Counted from the first letter of the stretch, positions 33,110 through 44,449 are shown. The stretch: 64,000 bases of DNA from Phytophthora sp. 'mugwort' (GCA_033558025.1 JAUCEF010000009.1:1116001-1180000); one strand, 5' to 3'. The notes: generated by a model from the letters alone, not told the origin. Made by a program: numbers and translations.

Positions 33110-36100
33110 ATGTCGGAAACATGCCTTCGCAACGCCAGCTGCAAGTGCAGCATGTGTGCGGGCTTCGACGTGGCGTCGCTCATGAGCATCTCCAAGTCCA
33201 TCTCCTCCAACATTAAATACGAAGACGAAGGAGACGACGGACAGGTGGAAACCCCTCCGCCGGGTCTAGCCAACTCGCCGCCACTCCTGCCCCAGAAGAA
33301 ACCCTTCGTGGCAAATTCCCCGCCTTTACCGGCGGTTAAGAGACCACCGCCGGCCCCAACAGCAATACAGGACGCTCCTGTAGAGGACGTTCCTATGACG
33401 GATGCAGGAGGTGAAGATGTTGTCATGGAGCCGTCGCCGACCGTGAAAGATACGCAGATGGAGAGTGTGGCCTCCACACTGTCAAGTATGGAGGTGGACA
33501 GCAAGATGGATAGTGGAGGACAAGCTGGAGCTTTCTCGATCGACGCGATGCTGCCGAAATTGACGGATAAGAGCTGGAAAGTGCGGAAAGAAGGTTACGA
33601 CGAGCTCAAGACGTTATTTGACCAGCCAGGAGTCAAGACGAATCAAGTGCGACCGGCAATGGACCTGTTTACGAAGATGTGCGAAGATTTCAATGCCAGC
33701 GCCATGGAAGCGGGCATCGCGGCGGTACTCGCGTACACACTGAAAGTGGAGCCTTTTGACAAGGAGATTGTGAGCGGAGTGATGGCTCGCGTGACAGATA
33801 AAGGATTCTCGGCACGGCCGGGCACTGTCAAGCTCTGCACTGAGCTGACGGATGAATTTATTGCGGCAGGCGCAGCGGAAGAGACGGTCCTTGCGCTTCT
33901 GGAAGGAACTTCCAACCGCAAGCCAAAGGTGCCACCAGCTTGTGCTACATGCATACTTGACGCGTTGAAGGAGTACGGACCACGAGTTGTGCCTCTGCAA
34001 GCTATTAAAACTGCATTGCCGAAGCTGATGGAAGGGGCCGTGAAGGTGCGTCCGATTGCGATGAGTATTATGGTGGAGATCCATCGGTGGACTGGCCCAG
34101 CATTCGTTCAGGACATCGTGGCCAATCTTCGCCAAGCACAACAGACTGAATTTGAAGAACAGACGAAGAATGTCGTCCCTGGTCAGGCTGCACCGACCAA
34201 ATTTGTCCGAGGTGCTAAGCCAGCTAAAGCTCCTACTGGTGCAGGTGGAAAGGCATCGAGTGGTGCAGCGAGTGCAGCCGAGTCGGCCGCTCAAGTATTT
34301 GACCCTCGTGACTTTGCTGAGACTGTGGATTTACTTGCGAAGCTTCCTAAGTCGGAGTTTAGGACCAAATTGGCATTGCCTAAGTGGAGCGAAAAAGTGG
34401 AAGCTTTGAAGATTATTCTGGAACTGATTGGCCCCGTACCGAAGCTTGCAAGTGGCGATTATTATGAACTCGTGTCGATACTGAAACCGCTTACGAACGA
34501 CTCGAATGTGAACATTGTGGCGAAGTCGATTGAAGTATTTGGCGCACTCGCGGATGGTTTGCGTAAGAATTTTACGCAATATGCTCGAACGGTGTTCCCT
34601 GACCTGCTACGAAAACTGTCAGACAAGAAGTCAGTGATTTTGAACGCGACAAACAAGACGCTTGACTTGTTTCTTCAGCACGCTATGACAATTGATATGA
34701 TGATGGATGACCTGAAGCTGGCATGCGACGCATCGAAGAACAAAGCTCCGCCTGCGCGCGTGCATACCATGGCTTTTGTGACGCGTGCTGTGGAAAACCG
34801 CTACGTGGATTTCAATGATAAGGCACTGATTGTGTCGTTCGGAGGAATGTTCATGAAAGGTATTGATGACACCGATCCGAAAGTTCGGGACGCAGGCCAA
34901 AAATCGTTTATCGTACTTTTGCAAGCGACCGACAAAACGGCGACATGGCTGCAAGGCATGATGGATGAGATTGCACGCAAGAATCCACGTGCGTTTAAGA
35001 CAATCCAGCGAGGTATTGCTGGTGGTGCAGCGTCAACACCTTCTTCGCGTCCTGGCAGCGCCCAATCTTCTCGCCCCGGGAGTGCGCCTTCTTCCCGTCC
35101 TGGTAGTGTCCCACCATCGCGCCCGGGTAGTGCAGGAAGTGCTTCTAGTCGCTCGAGTTTCGGTGCGTCCAAGGCATCCGAACCCGACGTAGATGTGGAA
35201 ATGGAAAGCAGCCCCGCACTTGCTGGTCCTCGACGACCTTCCTTGAAAAAGCGTGGACCACCAGCTCGATTTGGAATGAAACCTGGTGCTGTTGGAAGCG
35301 CTGCACACAAAGCAGTGCCATCAAGAAAGCCATCTGCTTCAGGATCAAGTACTGGTGCATCTGCAGGAGGGGGTACAAGCACTGACTTCACACCTATGAC
35401 AATCTCAGTCACTGCTGAAGAAGCGCAGGATATCATTGCCGAACTTCAGCTTGAAAATTGGAGTGCGATTCAGAAAGAGTTTGGAAGCTCGAAATGGATG
35501 GAACGGAAAGGAGCAATTGAAAGCCTGGAGGAGTACGCCAAAGAAAACTCCAACATGATGAGCATGCGAGTGATTGAGGCGTTTACAATGTATTTGTCAA
35601 AACAAGTGAAGGATTTTAAGGATAGCAATATTAATGTGCTCAAGAGTTCGTTCCAAGCTGTTGGAACGTTTGCGGAGACGGCTGCTGGCAAGTTCCCGCG
35701 CGGTGTTGTCTGTCTTGTTGCTCCTCGTGCTTGTGACAAGATTGGTGACAGGAAGGCGAACGAGGCAGTCCGTCACATGATAATGGCGTTTTGTGAAGCG
35801 ACCAGCCCGTCATATACGACTGGATGCATGATCGAGTATATGCCGAAGGTTCGACTACCGCTGGCTCATATTGAGGCGCTTTCGGTCTTGACCGACTGCT
35901 TGAAGGATTTTGGTGTCTCCATTTGCAACCCACGCGCCTTGATTGATTTCGCTAAGGGGCCCCAAGGACTGGAGAGCTCGAACCCTAAGGTTCGCAGTGC
36001 CGCGACTTCGCTGCTTAGTACTATGTATTCGCAACTTGGACCAGCATTGCTCCCAATTCTGAATCTTGAAAGCTGGAAGCCGGCTTTGGCGAAGACCGTA

Positions 36101-39100
36101 GAACAGGATTTTGCGAAGGTGGGCTTTGATCCAGCAAAGGCAATGGCAACTGTTAAACGCCAAGTGAAGGACCAAGATGAAGCGCCAGCTGGGGCAGACC
36201 CGGGTTCACTATTCGGTCGTATTGATGTAAGCAGCCAGATTACAAGAGAGCTGCTCGAGGAAATGAAGAACGAGACAGATAAAGCTGCCTGGAAAAAGCG
36301 TGCAGAGGCGATGGATACTGTCCAAGCCATTTGCGAAGGTGCTGGTTGCGCAATTGAGTTCACTCGACCTGTGCAAGAAGTTCTTCGCGGCCTAAAAGCT
36401 CGTTTAAACGACTCGAATGCGAACTTGAAGGTTAAAGCTGCGAATGTTATAGCAGTGGTGGCGACTAGTGTTGGACCCGATATTTGTAAGATGTCAAAGG
36501 TTCTTGGTGCGAGTTTGATAGCTGGCGTTGCGGACAACAAGAAAACAATGCAAGCGGCAGCTGTTCAGGCCCTTCACAAATGGGTTTGCCACAACAGCGA
36601 GACTTCAACGGTGTGCATGGAAAGTTTACTTTCTCCCCTTTCGGAAGGTCTTTTAAACACTGTTGGACGAGCAGAGCTACTTGGCTGGGCAGCGGAGCAC
36701 CTGCAGAAGTGTGAGAAGCTTGATTTGAGCTGCCTGGTCGCCCCGACAGTTCAATGCATGATGGATAAGTCTTCCGAAGCACGTGAGAAGGCTCAATTAT
36801 TGCTTGCTGAAGTGATAAAGTCAGTGGGCAAAGACACTGTATTAACGACAGGATGCCGCGATATCAAGCCTGCTGCCATGCGAGCTCTTAAGCCTTTGTT
36901 GCAAAAGGTGTGCGACGCAGTTGAAGCCAGTGGAGGTGCTATTGCAGTCAACGAGACTACTCAATCTATCTCTGCACCAAGTGCAACACCTCCTGTGGCA
37001 CCATCAGCTAGCCACGGCTCCATCACCAGTGGCATTGGGCGTGGCGGCATTCGGAGAAGGGCTAGTGCATCTGTGTCGGGTAGTACGCCAGTGAAATCGC
37101 GGCTTGTACGCCCTGGCTCGCTTCGGGCTCCTATGGCATCCTCTTCCATGCTTCCGGAAACCGCGACACAGGAGGCAGCGCCATTGCTGAAGATGAGCAC
37201 CAACAAGCCGGCAAGAATTGCTAAGGGGCTGCACAATAAGTGGATTTTCGAAACGACATCCGTTAGTGAGATGAACTCACGGAAGATTGAAATTGAAGCT
37301 GATTGGAAGCCCTTCTTGTCTTCAGAATTTCACGCCAAACTGTTTGCTCCTTCCCTGGAAAAGGGAATGTATGCTGCGATGGATGAATTGACGCTGTGCA
37401 TTGTGCACCAAGCTGATGAGATGATCTCTTCGCTTGACCTCGTTTTGAAATGGTGCACCCTCCGTATCGTGGACAATAACGTTCAGGCTCTAGCCAAACT
37501 TTTGGAAGTTTTGGTCAAGCTTTTTGAGATGCTGAAGGATACGGGATACCAGTTGGATGACGTCGAGGCAGCGATTTTGCTGCCGTATCTTCTCCAGGAA
37601 AGTGGTCAGTCGAAACCTCGCTTCCGCGTCCGCTTCCGTGACGTTATGAAACTCGTGGTCGATGTGTACAGTTCTGAAAAGTATGTTCCGTATTTGGTGG
37701 AGTGCTTCAACGGATCGAAGAATATGAAGAGCAGATGTGAGTGCATTGATTTGGTGGAATACATTGTAAACGTGCACGGATACCATGTCATTGGTCGCAA
37801 ATGCATTAAAGATGTGGGGAAATATGTCGTTGCTCACGAGAAGGAGCTCCGCGAAAGTGCGATCAACACACTCGTGGCAGTGTACAAGCGGACTGAAGGC
37901 GGAAATCCAGACAAGTTTTTCCGATTTGCGGGAATTACCACGCAGCAGGGCATTGATCTGCTAAACGCTCGTTTGAAACATTTGCCCGTCAACAGTTTTC
38001 CAAGTGAAGTCACTGCACCAACAGAACATGAAGTCGTGCCAGAACCGGAGGTATCGCAACAGCTGCATCCTCAGCGGGCAGGATTTGGGTTTGGTTTCGG
38101 ACGAGCTTCCGCTACTGCAGTAGCAGCTCCGACGAATATTTTTGCTCCAAATATGGCTGATGCGGTAGCAAAGGAGTCGCAGCCAGTGGTGGAACCTACT
38201 GCGATGACTGGAGTGCAGCACCTCAACAGTGAGCCGCACGATGATGACATTGATATGAGCACGCCAAATGACAACGCTGCCGAAGAAGAATCGCAAAGTG
38301 CGGCGATTGAAGAGCTTTTGCTACGCCCGATTGAGATGCTTATTAACTCCTCGAAAGAAATTGTGTCAGCGGGGACACCTGCCTACAAGGAAGGCGGAAA
38401 TGCTTTGAAAGGTCTTTACGCGATTATCAATCGCCCTTCGGATCCATCGGAGGTCGAATTTTTGCACTCCTATGTGAACGAGATCGTTCTGGCGCTCTGC
38501 GACTGTATCCACGGTGCTTTCTACGCTGGCAACGCTGAGAAGAGGCCTGAGATGTACATCCTTGCTATTAGCATCACGACGCTGACGGTCGTCTTCAGCA
38601 GCGACGCTGTGACAAGCATGCAACGCTACACTGTGGAACGCGTTTTACTCGAGTTGTGCTCCAAGATTATGGATCCACGCATGGAGAAGTTTGCCGAGAA
38701 GGCTAACTTGCCTGCGTCTGAGATAGTGATGCTTCCACCGGAGGAAAAACGATACCTCATGGTGTTTAAGGCACTTTACAAGGCTATGCGAAAGTTGACT
38801 GAGCGGGCAAAGCCTGGCGATGTCTATCCGTCAGTGATCAACCTGCTGCAACGCCTGATGCATAATGATGTTGGTGACTACAACAAGAACGACACGCTCA
38901 AGCACTTGCTGAAGGAAGACTCGCTAGACCAGCTCGTAGGACGCATCCTGCTGAAGCTGTCGAATGTTCAAGCTAACTCACTCACTCCGTTCGAAGGTAT
39001 TGACATTTTTGGTGTCCTCATGCAGATGCACATGTTCTTCTCGACTTTACCCGGAGCTGAAGTCATGATGGTGGATATCGCCAATGACAACATGCGATCG

Positions 39101-39628
39101 GCGCTCAAGATTATGGCTGAAAGCTTGATGAAAACACGGTCAAGTGCGTTTGAGGCGTCCATGAAGGACGTACCGCCTACTTCTCCTGTACGCCAAGCTC
39201 TCGAAGAGATGGATATTGGTCAGTCGCAGCAGCAGGATTCCGCCGAGCTCACAGGACTGCATTACGGAGAGAACGGCACCGCTAGCTACGCCCCCAGCAA
39301 CAGTTTCGCTTCTGCTCCGCGAATCACGAGTCATTATGGTACCGATAGTACAATCAACGGTGCTGCTGCACCAGAAGAAAATCTTAGACGACGATTGTTT
39401 ACGTCGCAAGACACCGGTATTGTGACGCGCACAACGAGGACTGCTTCAGCGGCGCCGTCACTGGCTGGAACTGCGCTGTCTGGAGAATCCCGTGGACGAA
39501 GCTTTACATCTTTCCATGACTTCGCGGCCAATCGTGGGTCAGCTAGTACTGCTTCACGCCCGTCAACTACAAGTGCACAGCTGGAAAGTCTGCGAGAGCG
39601 TCTGCAGATGTCTCGTCATTTTAACTAG
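33110..39628 (+). CDS. XMAP215/ch-TOG family microtubule polymerase
   Basis: 2172 residues in a single exon. The ATG at 33110 (context AAAATGTC) is chosen because the frame upstream has no ATG that keeps a sensible leader. XMAP215 proteins bind tubulin dimers through TOG domains and speed growth of microtubule plus ends. TOG-type HEAT arrays open with their typical Trp helices: KSWKVRKEGYDEL (about 147), LPKWSEKVEALKI (about 422), NWSAIQKEFGSSKWMERKG (about 785), and DKAAWKKRAEAMD (about 1060). A further array starts near KWIFETTS (about 1378). A Ser/Arg/Pro-rich basic linker (about 640-680) repeats SRPGS several times, the kind of linker that binds the microtubule lattice. The N-terminal 130 residues are Pro-rich and acidic with a small Cys cluster. 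Size is similar to human CKAP5 (about 2030). No intron was seen. The intact frame and family fit make this a confident call. Confidence 0.92.
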   Translation: MSETCLRNASCKCSMCAGFDVASLMSISKSISSNIKYEDEGDDGQVETPPPGLANSPPLLPQKKPFVANSPPLPAVKRPPPAPTAIQDAPVEDVPMTDAGGEDVVMEPSPTVKDTQMESVASTLSSMEVDSKMDSGGQAGAFSIDAMLPKLTDKSWKVRKEGYDELKTLFDQPGVKTNQVRPAMDLFTKMCEDFNASAMEAGIAAVLAYTLKVEPFDKEIVSGVMARVTDKGFSARPGTVKLCTELTDEFIAAGAAEETVLALLEGTSNRKPKVPPACATCILDALKEYGPRVVPLQAIKTALPKLMEGAVKVRPIAMSIMVEIHRWTGPAFVQDIVANLRQAQQTEFEEQTKNVVPGQAAPTKFVRGAKPAKAPTGAGGKASSGAASAAESAAQVFDPRDFAETVDLLAKLPKSEFRTKLALPKWSEKVEALKIILELIGPVPKLASGDYYELVSILKPLTNDSNVNIVAKSIEVFGALADGLRKNFTQYARTVFPDLLRKLSDKKSVILNATNKTLDLFLQHAMTIDMMMDDLKLACDASKNKAPPARVHTMAFVTRAVENRYVDFNDKALIVSFGGMFMKGIDDTDPKVRDAGQKSFIVLLQATDKTATWLQGMMDEIARKNPRAFKTIQRGIAGGAASTPSSRPGSAQSSRPGSAPSSRPGSVPPSRPGSAGSASSRSSFGASKASEPDVDVEMESSPALAGPRRPSLKKRGPPARFGMKPGAVGSAAHKAVPSRKPSASGSSTGASAGGGTSTDFTPMTISVTAEEAQDIIAELQLENWSAIQKEFGSSKWMERKGAIESLEEYAKENSNMMSMRVIEAFTMYLSKQVKDFKDSNINVLKSSFQAVGTFAETAAGKFPRGVVCLVAPRACDKIGDRKANEAVRHMIMAFCEATSPSYTTGCMIEYMPKVRLPLAHIEALSVLTDCLKDFGVSICNPRALIDFAKGPQGLESSNPKVRSAATSLLSTMYSQLGPALLPILNLESWKPALAKTVEQDFAKVGFDPAKAMATVKRQVKDQDEAPAGADPGSLFGRIDVSSQITRELLEEMKNETDKAAWKKRAEAMDTVQAICEGAGCAIEFTRPVQEVLRGLKARLNDSNANLKVKAANVIAVVATSVGPDICKMSKVLGASLIAGVADNKKTMQAAAVQALHKWVCHNSETSTVCMESLLSPLSEGLLNTVGRAELLGWAAEHLQKCEKLDLSCLVAPTVQCMMDKSSEAREKAQLLLAEVIKSVGKDTVLTTGCRDIKPAAMRALKPLLQKVCDAVEASGGAIAVNETTQSISAPSATPPVAPSASHGSITSGIGRGGIRRRASASVSGSTPVKSRLVRPGSLRAPMASSSMLPETATQEAAPLLKMSTNKPARIAKGLHNKWIFETTSVSEMNSRKIEIEADWKPFLSSEFHAKLFAPSLEKGMYAAMDELTLCIVHQADEMISSLDLVLKWCTLRIVDNNVQALAKLLEVLVKLFEMLKDTGYQLDDVEAAILLPYLLQESGQSKPRFRVRFRDVMKLVVDVYSSEKYVPYLVECFNGSKNMKSRCECIDLVEYIVNVHGYHVIGRKCIKDVGKYVVAHEKELRESAINTLVAVYKRTEGGNPDKFFRFAGITTQQGIDLLNARLKHLPVNSFPSEVTAPTEHEVVPEPEVSQQLHPQRAGFGFGFGRASATAVAAPTNIFAPNMADAVAKESQPVVEPTAMTGVQHLNSEPHDDDIDMSTPNDNAAEEESQSAAIEELLLRPIEMLINSSKEIVSAGTPAYKEGGNALKGLYAIINRPSDPSEVEFLHSYVNEIVLALCDCIHGAFYAGNAEKRPEMYILAISITTLTVVFSSDAVTSMQRYTVERVLLELCSKIMDPRMEKFAEKANLPASEIVMLPPEEKRYLMVFKALYKAMRKLTERAKPGDVYPSVINLLQRLMHNDVGDYNKNDTLKHLLKEDSLDQLVGRILLKLSNVQANSLTPFEGIDIFGVLMQMHMFFSTLPGAEVMMVDIANDNMRSALKIMAESLMKTRSSAFEASMKDVPPTSPVRQALEEMDIGQSQQQDSAELTGLHYGENGTASYAPSNSFASAPRITSHYGTDSTINGAAAPEENLRRRLFTSQDTGIVTRTTRTASAAPSLAGTALSGESRGRSFTSFHDFAANRGSASTASRPSTTSAQLESLRERLQMSRHFN

Positions 39629-40136
39629 CAATATTCACAAACTCGAGAAGACAAACTCAGTAGTTAGTAAGACGATAACATGGTGCAACAGAGAGCAGAT
39701 TAACGATCGTATCGTGGATTAATTATTTGAAGGGCCAAAAACTATGGTCACTTGTATAGCTGCAGACTTAAATCAAATGAAATAAGACTGTTGTCTTAAG
39801 ATATGCCATTTTAGGGACAAATAAGTAAGTATTAAGGTCGTTGCCAAGTAGGAGGAGTCCTACCCATACCCTTAAGTCGTTGGCTTGATTTCTGTGTCTT
39901 CAAAAATAATGTATGTACAAGTTGAAGTTAACCATCACTCACCTCGTCCTCAATTCGCCAATCAAACGTTGCCAACTCTCCCGAATTTGCTACCAATCAC
40001 AGCGTGCCAACCCGTCGTTACGCGTCCAAAATCCATCAAAATGGCTACATCTGAAGTTGCTGTTGCCGTTGTTTGAATAGCATGACCATTCCCCATTTAA
40101 CCTTTAACTCCACAGCTCAACCTTCAGGCTTCGACC
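39629..40136. other. Intergenic spacer with a possible upstream ORF
   Basis: 508 bp between the XMAP215-like gene and the F-box gene. A short ATG frame at 40041-40076 (MATSEVAVAVV, then stop) precedes the F-box start and may act as an upstream ORF if transcribed. No other gene is visible. Confidence 0.5.
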
Positions 40137-41264
40137 ATGGCTCGTACATCGGCGTTGGGTCTCTTCGGACTCATGCAGAGTGGCGCTACTCGACTTCAAC
40201 ACACTGTGAACCAGCATATCAACGTGCTCTCAGCCACAACGGCTTGTACAACAGCGAGCACCTTTGAACAAGTCACAGTTTCCCCATCCTGCAGCTTCCG
40301 ATCGACCTTCGTACACGGAGTTATCCAAGCTAATACACCAACGAAGACGATGGAAACTTCATCCGTCGTTAACTGTGAGGGTCACCTGCAGACTTTATCA
40401 ATAGACGGAGTAGCTCTTCTGATCGTCTCTTGCTTGGACGGTGAGTCGCTCTCACGTGTTCAAGGTGTCAACAAAGCTTGGCGCTTCTTTGTCCAACAGC
40501 ATCGAGAGTGTCTTTATCGTGTGTTGGTCGAGGAACGGCGAGTCTTCCACACTGTTATCACGTCCACATCTGCGTTCAAGTCGTATTTGTTCTCGATGCG
40601 GCACGAACTGGACCGAGAGCTCGCACACACGCACGCTGTGCACCCCACGCACCAGGCCTTGGAGCAGTACTGCGCCTCAACAGAGCAGCACGGCTTCGTG
40701 GCCATGTTCTGCGACATCATCGAGTTCCATGATCCAAGAATCGCTCGGTTTGTGGCCTGGAAACGACAGAGTGCACTTAGCATGGTGCTCGCTGCCACCC
40801 CAGAAAACGTCATGAACTTCCGTAAGCGCTCGAGTTATGTGGGGCCGATTACCTTCGTACCAGTAGACAACCCTCTCTGGCCAGTATTTACGTCTTCATC
40901 AGTAGATGCACCAGGGTTCATGGGCTATGCTTTCGACCATGTCACAATGGTTCCGGGTTATGAAGCACTCAAAGACTCCGTCGTCAAGAGTATTCTTAAG
41001 GAACTCATGATCTTCGACACACCAGAGAATGCAGCAGCATACGGACGTAGTATCGGGCGAGCACCTTATGCAGCTATCCTCGAAGGCGAAGACGCTCAGG
41101 TACAGGTGGGACAAGCAGAAAGAACCAGTCACCTCACTTTTTCTTCATCTTTGCGCCGGCAACTCAGCAAATACCCCGTCACTGAGCGTATTCACCGCCT
41201 TCGAGCCAAAATCAAAGCTGTTGACGACTGCATCGCAGCAACTCCGAACAATTCTAAACAGTAA
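40137..41264 (+). CDS. F-box-like protein
   Basis: 375 residues from an ATG in good context (ACCATGG). The N-terminal 70 residues are Ser/Thr-rich without acidic residues. The F-box-like segment is at about 82-125: LSIDGVALLIVSCLDGESLSRVQGVNKAWRFFV, in the order L-x-x-L-x-x-L-x-R-x-x-x-V-x-x-x-W seen in F-boxes. F-box proteins bring substrates to SCF ubiquitin ligases through Skp1. The rest has a globular mixed composition, with GYAFDHVTMVPGYEAL at about 260-275, and matches no repeat type such as WD40, Kelch or LRR that I recognise. An internal ATG at 40350 (METSS) would remove the leader but keep the F-box. The gene converges with the alpha-kinase gene, 86 bp apart. Confidence 0.65.
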   Translation: MARTSALGLFGLMQSGATRLQHTVNQHINVLSATTACTTASTFEQVTVSPSCSFRSTFVHGVIQANTPTKTMETSSVVNCEGHLQTLSIDGVALLIVSCLDGESLSRVQGVNKAWRFFVQQHRECLYRVLVEERRVFHTVITSTSAFKSYLFSMRHELDRELAHTHAVHPTHQALEQYCASTEQHGFVAMFCDIIEFHDPRIARFVAWKRQSALSMVLAATPENVMNFRKRSSYVGPITFVPVDNPLWPVFTSSSVDAPGFMGYAFDHVTMVPGYEALKDSVVKSILKELMIFDTPENAAAYGRSIGRAPYAAILEGEDAQVQVGQAERTSHLTFSSSLRRQLSKYPVTERIHRLRAKIKAVDDCIAATPNNSKQ

Positions 41265-41350
41265 AATAAACATCGCCTTGTATCTTGGTAAACTCCAGAA
41301 AACATCCCAATCGCGTACCATTCATTTGACAAGTTCTATTTGCTGGATCC

Positions 41351-43669
41351 TTAAGACACGATGCACTGGGAGACGCCATCGCAGACGAATGACGAGCACG
41401 AGCGCTGCTGGTCAACCAAAGCAGCAGCAAATCTAGTACGGGCATCTTGGATCCCGACAGCACTCTCGCTTCCTACGTTGCCATTGCCACACCCATCAGC
41501 CACTTCTACCTCCTCTTGTTGTGCCTGCCATTTCTTGTCATGACCAGATCGGCTATGGCTCTTTTGCTGATGCTTCTCACGCTTCTTCTTCTCGCGTTTT
41601 TTCTTTGCGTTATACTTCTTGAAAGCCTTTGAGTCTCCATAGTAATGACACAACACCGAATCAACTTGGTCTACCACAACACGCGGCTGGCTCATGTACG
41701 TCTGCGCAGGGATGGTGCCCTTGGGGTCCACCGGTCTGTTGCCCTCGTCCTTTGGATTGATCAAAGGCAGTTTTAGATATCGACAAATTGGGTTACAGCG
41801 GTGGGAGTCTAAAAATCGTTCAAAACCTCGTAAAGCCAAGTTGCCCTTGCCAAACTCCTTGCCACGTCTCGTATGGATCTGCGGGTCTGTGTAATGATCA
41901 CCAACCCCCTGAATATCAACCACGAGAATCTGTTGTCCAGAAGCTTCGTATGTAAAGTGCGAAAAAGCCTGTGGCGTGTTGCGCTCCAGCTCGCTCACGT
42001 AACCAAAATTATTGTTGTGTTTGTGGTATTCCCCGGCAATGAAGGGTTCCACGCCACAAATTGTACCACTCAGTGTTAAACTTTCAATCGTCTGGTCTCC
42101 AGCTCCACTGACCTCCGAAGGAATTAGCTGAAGAATCCAAGCTTCCAGAAATTCCACGCGTCTCGGTGGATTGTACGAATTGTACAACTTCGCGTACTTG
42201 GCGGCCACTGCCTGCATCTCTACGTCTTTGAAGTACGTATCGGGGTTTTCGTTGGGGTCGATAGCGATTTTCGCCACGTAGCTAGTACACTTTGACATCA
42301 CACTGTCTTCGTCGACATCGCCTCCTCTCAAAGCAGGAGGTGGCATACTAAGATCTTGCAGGTGGAACACTTGACGTAGTCCACCCTTAGCAAACGGTTC
42401 CGTATCAATTTTTACTTTAATTCTCGATGAAGTCCACTGCAAGAGCACAAACAACGTTAGCGACCATTTCGACTAACATATTGATTATTCCACGATTATT
42501 TACGTGCCTTGCGGTGTTCAGAGTCGAACACATGCTTGATGGCATCGCGCTCACGCAGAAGGGAAAAATCTGGCGGTTCACGGTAGATAATGGGCAACGC
42601 CAACGAAAGCATATCGGATGTCTTCGCTATAGCTGCTCAAACCCAGCAAGAAAAATGGGATAAGATTAGTAAAATTTGTTAAGCATAGGAAGGTGGACAA
42701 CGAATCCATTCGCAGCATACTTTGATCGGCTTCACTCAGCTCATCCACCAGCTGTACGCGGCGATCCTTGTACTCTGTAACCGTAATGAATCCTTCTTGA
42801 TACAGCTTCTGTAGGTTGCGCAGTTTCTCCAGATTCTGACCATCACTTTCCACTGAGTAATTCGAGCCTGACGATCCGACACCGCTAAAAAAATCCGCTT
42901 GGAGACCCCCCGATGTCTGCGACGGCCACGAGCTATCAAAGAAATCATCAACCGGCTGCACTTCCGCTTCGTCTGCAGGTCCCTCCTCCAGTTCTCCATG
43001 TAATTCCGCCAGTAAATAATCTACTGCATCAGCCTCATCCTCATCCGTCTTATGCTCCTCTTCCTCCAGCACTAACTTATCCATGCGTAGTTCGCCATAA
43101 TTGAAACTCCCACAGCCTACACCATAAAACGACGAGGGGTCCTTATGGAAAAATGATGACGGAGCTCTCGAACTTTTGGTAAAGTTCTCAGAGCACGTCC
43201 GTCTTCTCAACGCCAGCCTGGCAAGTTCCGCTGGATCCGATAGAGGCGGCTCTGGCTCGTTCTCTTCATCGCCACTATACTGAATGCAGTTGCTGTTGTC
43301 ACTGAGTCCGCTGGAGGCCTTCTTCCAGCCGTTATCGCTTGGTTCGTAGAGATTGTTGAGCTTGGCTAAGGCCCCTCCACTGCTCCGTAAAATGATGTCG
43401 GAACTGTGGAATCTGCGACGAATTGATACAATTCCTTTGTCTTCCTCTGGAGTTCTTTTCGGATACCGCCACGAAGTTTCTGGGAAACGAGTTCCCGAAA
43501 TTTGGGAACTTTGTGGATTATTGGGAACGACGAGATTGGCGGACGATGCGGGTGAAGCAAAGCGCGGGGAGAGCGACGGCACGCGGGCCTGCGACGCGCT
43601 CGGGGATGACACGGAGTCCGAGAGGTTGCTCTGCATCTTGATGTCCTCTCCGATGGCAGGCAACGCCAT
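41351..43669 (-). CDS. Alpha-kinase (eEF2K/MHCK-type), at least three exons
   Basis: Exon 1 is 43669-42721 (ATG at 43669). Exon 2 starts at 42632 after a GT-AG intron, in frame. The kinase exon starts at 42436 and ends in a stop at 41351. The N-terminal 300 residues are disordered, acidic and Ser-rich. The alpha-kinase domain follows: FAKGGLRQVFHL (nucleotide loop), YVAKIAID (Lys), FIAGEYHKHNNNFGYV, ILVVDIQGVGDHYTDPQIHT (catalytic and metal region), GKGNLALRGFERFL, and SHRCNPICRYL with Cys/His zinc ligands. Alpha-kinases are atypical Ser/Thr kinases such as eEF2 kinase and myosin heavy chain kinase. The C-terminus has a Lys-rich stretch. The exon 2 end is uncertain: the best donor (42503) breaks the frame, while a weaker GT at 42531 keeps it. 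All key kinase motifs are present. Confidence 0.85.
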
Positions 43670-44449
43670 GGGAGCGGCGGGACGGCGAGTGCGGAGCTCG
43701 AGTGAGTCTCTCGCCTTTGCGGCTTCTCGACTGAGGAATCAGAAATTACTGGAAATGTTTATGACGATGATTGGCTGGAATGTTAGAATGTCACGGTCTG
43801 ATTAAATGAAACGAAAATTTGGCGGACGTTTCGGATTTCAGCCCGCGGTGCCAGCGGGTGGTTGTGGCTACGGCATACAAGCTGAAGTGCTTTGAGCACG
43901 GACACGAACTTGACGGCGAGGCAGTAAATTTCATGTTGTGGCACTAACTGGGCACGTATAGACTGTCGTGCTAAATTAAAAATATGCTTCGTCACACGCG
44001 CAGTAGCTGCACTTTAATTTAAAGTATAATAATTATTGTGTCCAGCTGCATTGTAGTGATAATTTGTCGCTGCTATGCGAAATAGGCTCCCCATTTTGTA
44101 TCACACTTCGTATGCCATATTAGATGAGCCAGTATTATGGTAGCGCTATAACACGATACTCGCAGCAGCTGAATACCTGAGAGAAACTGAATGAGATACA
44201 AATCTTTCAAAGCTCATATACTAGTACCAAGTAAGTACGAGATGACATTCAGAAAGAGTACAGGAAATGCCTTATCCAGCAAAGTGTCATATCGACACTT
44301 CAAACTGACCAATCAGAATAAGCAGAACTTGAACAGGTGAAAAAGTTCATATCCCGGCACTGGGATTATTAACGCCTCACACCCACAATATATTCAAAAC
44401 GAATGCGCGTACGAACGGTATGTACTAACCTCCAGTTTAGCATAGGTGT
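43670..44449. other. Intergenic, no supported gene
   Basis: Holds the promoter side of the alpha-kinase gene and AT-rich DNA. Only short frames without motifs are present. Confidence 0.5.
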
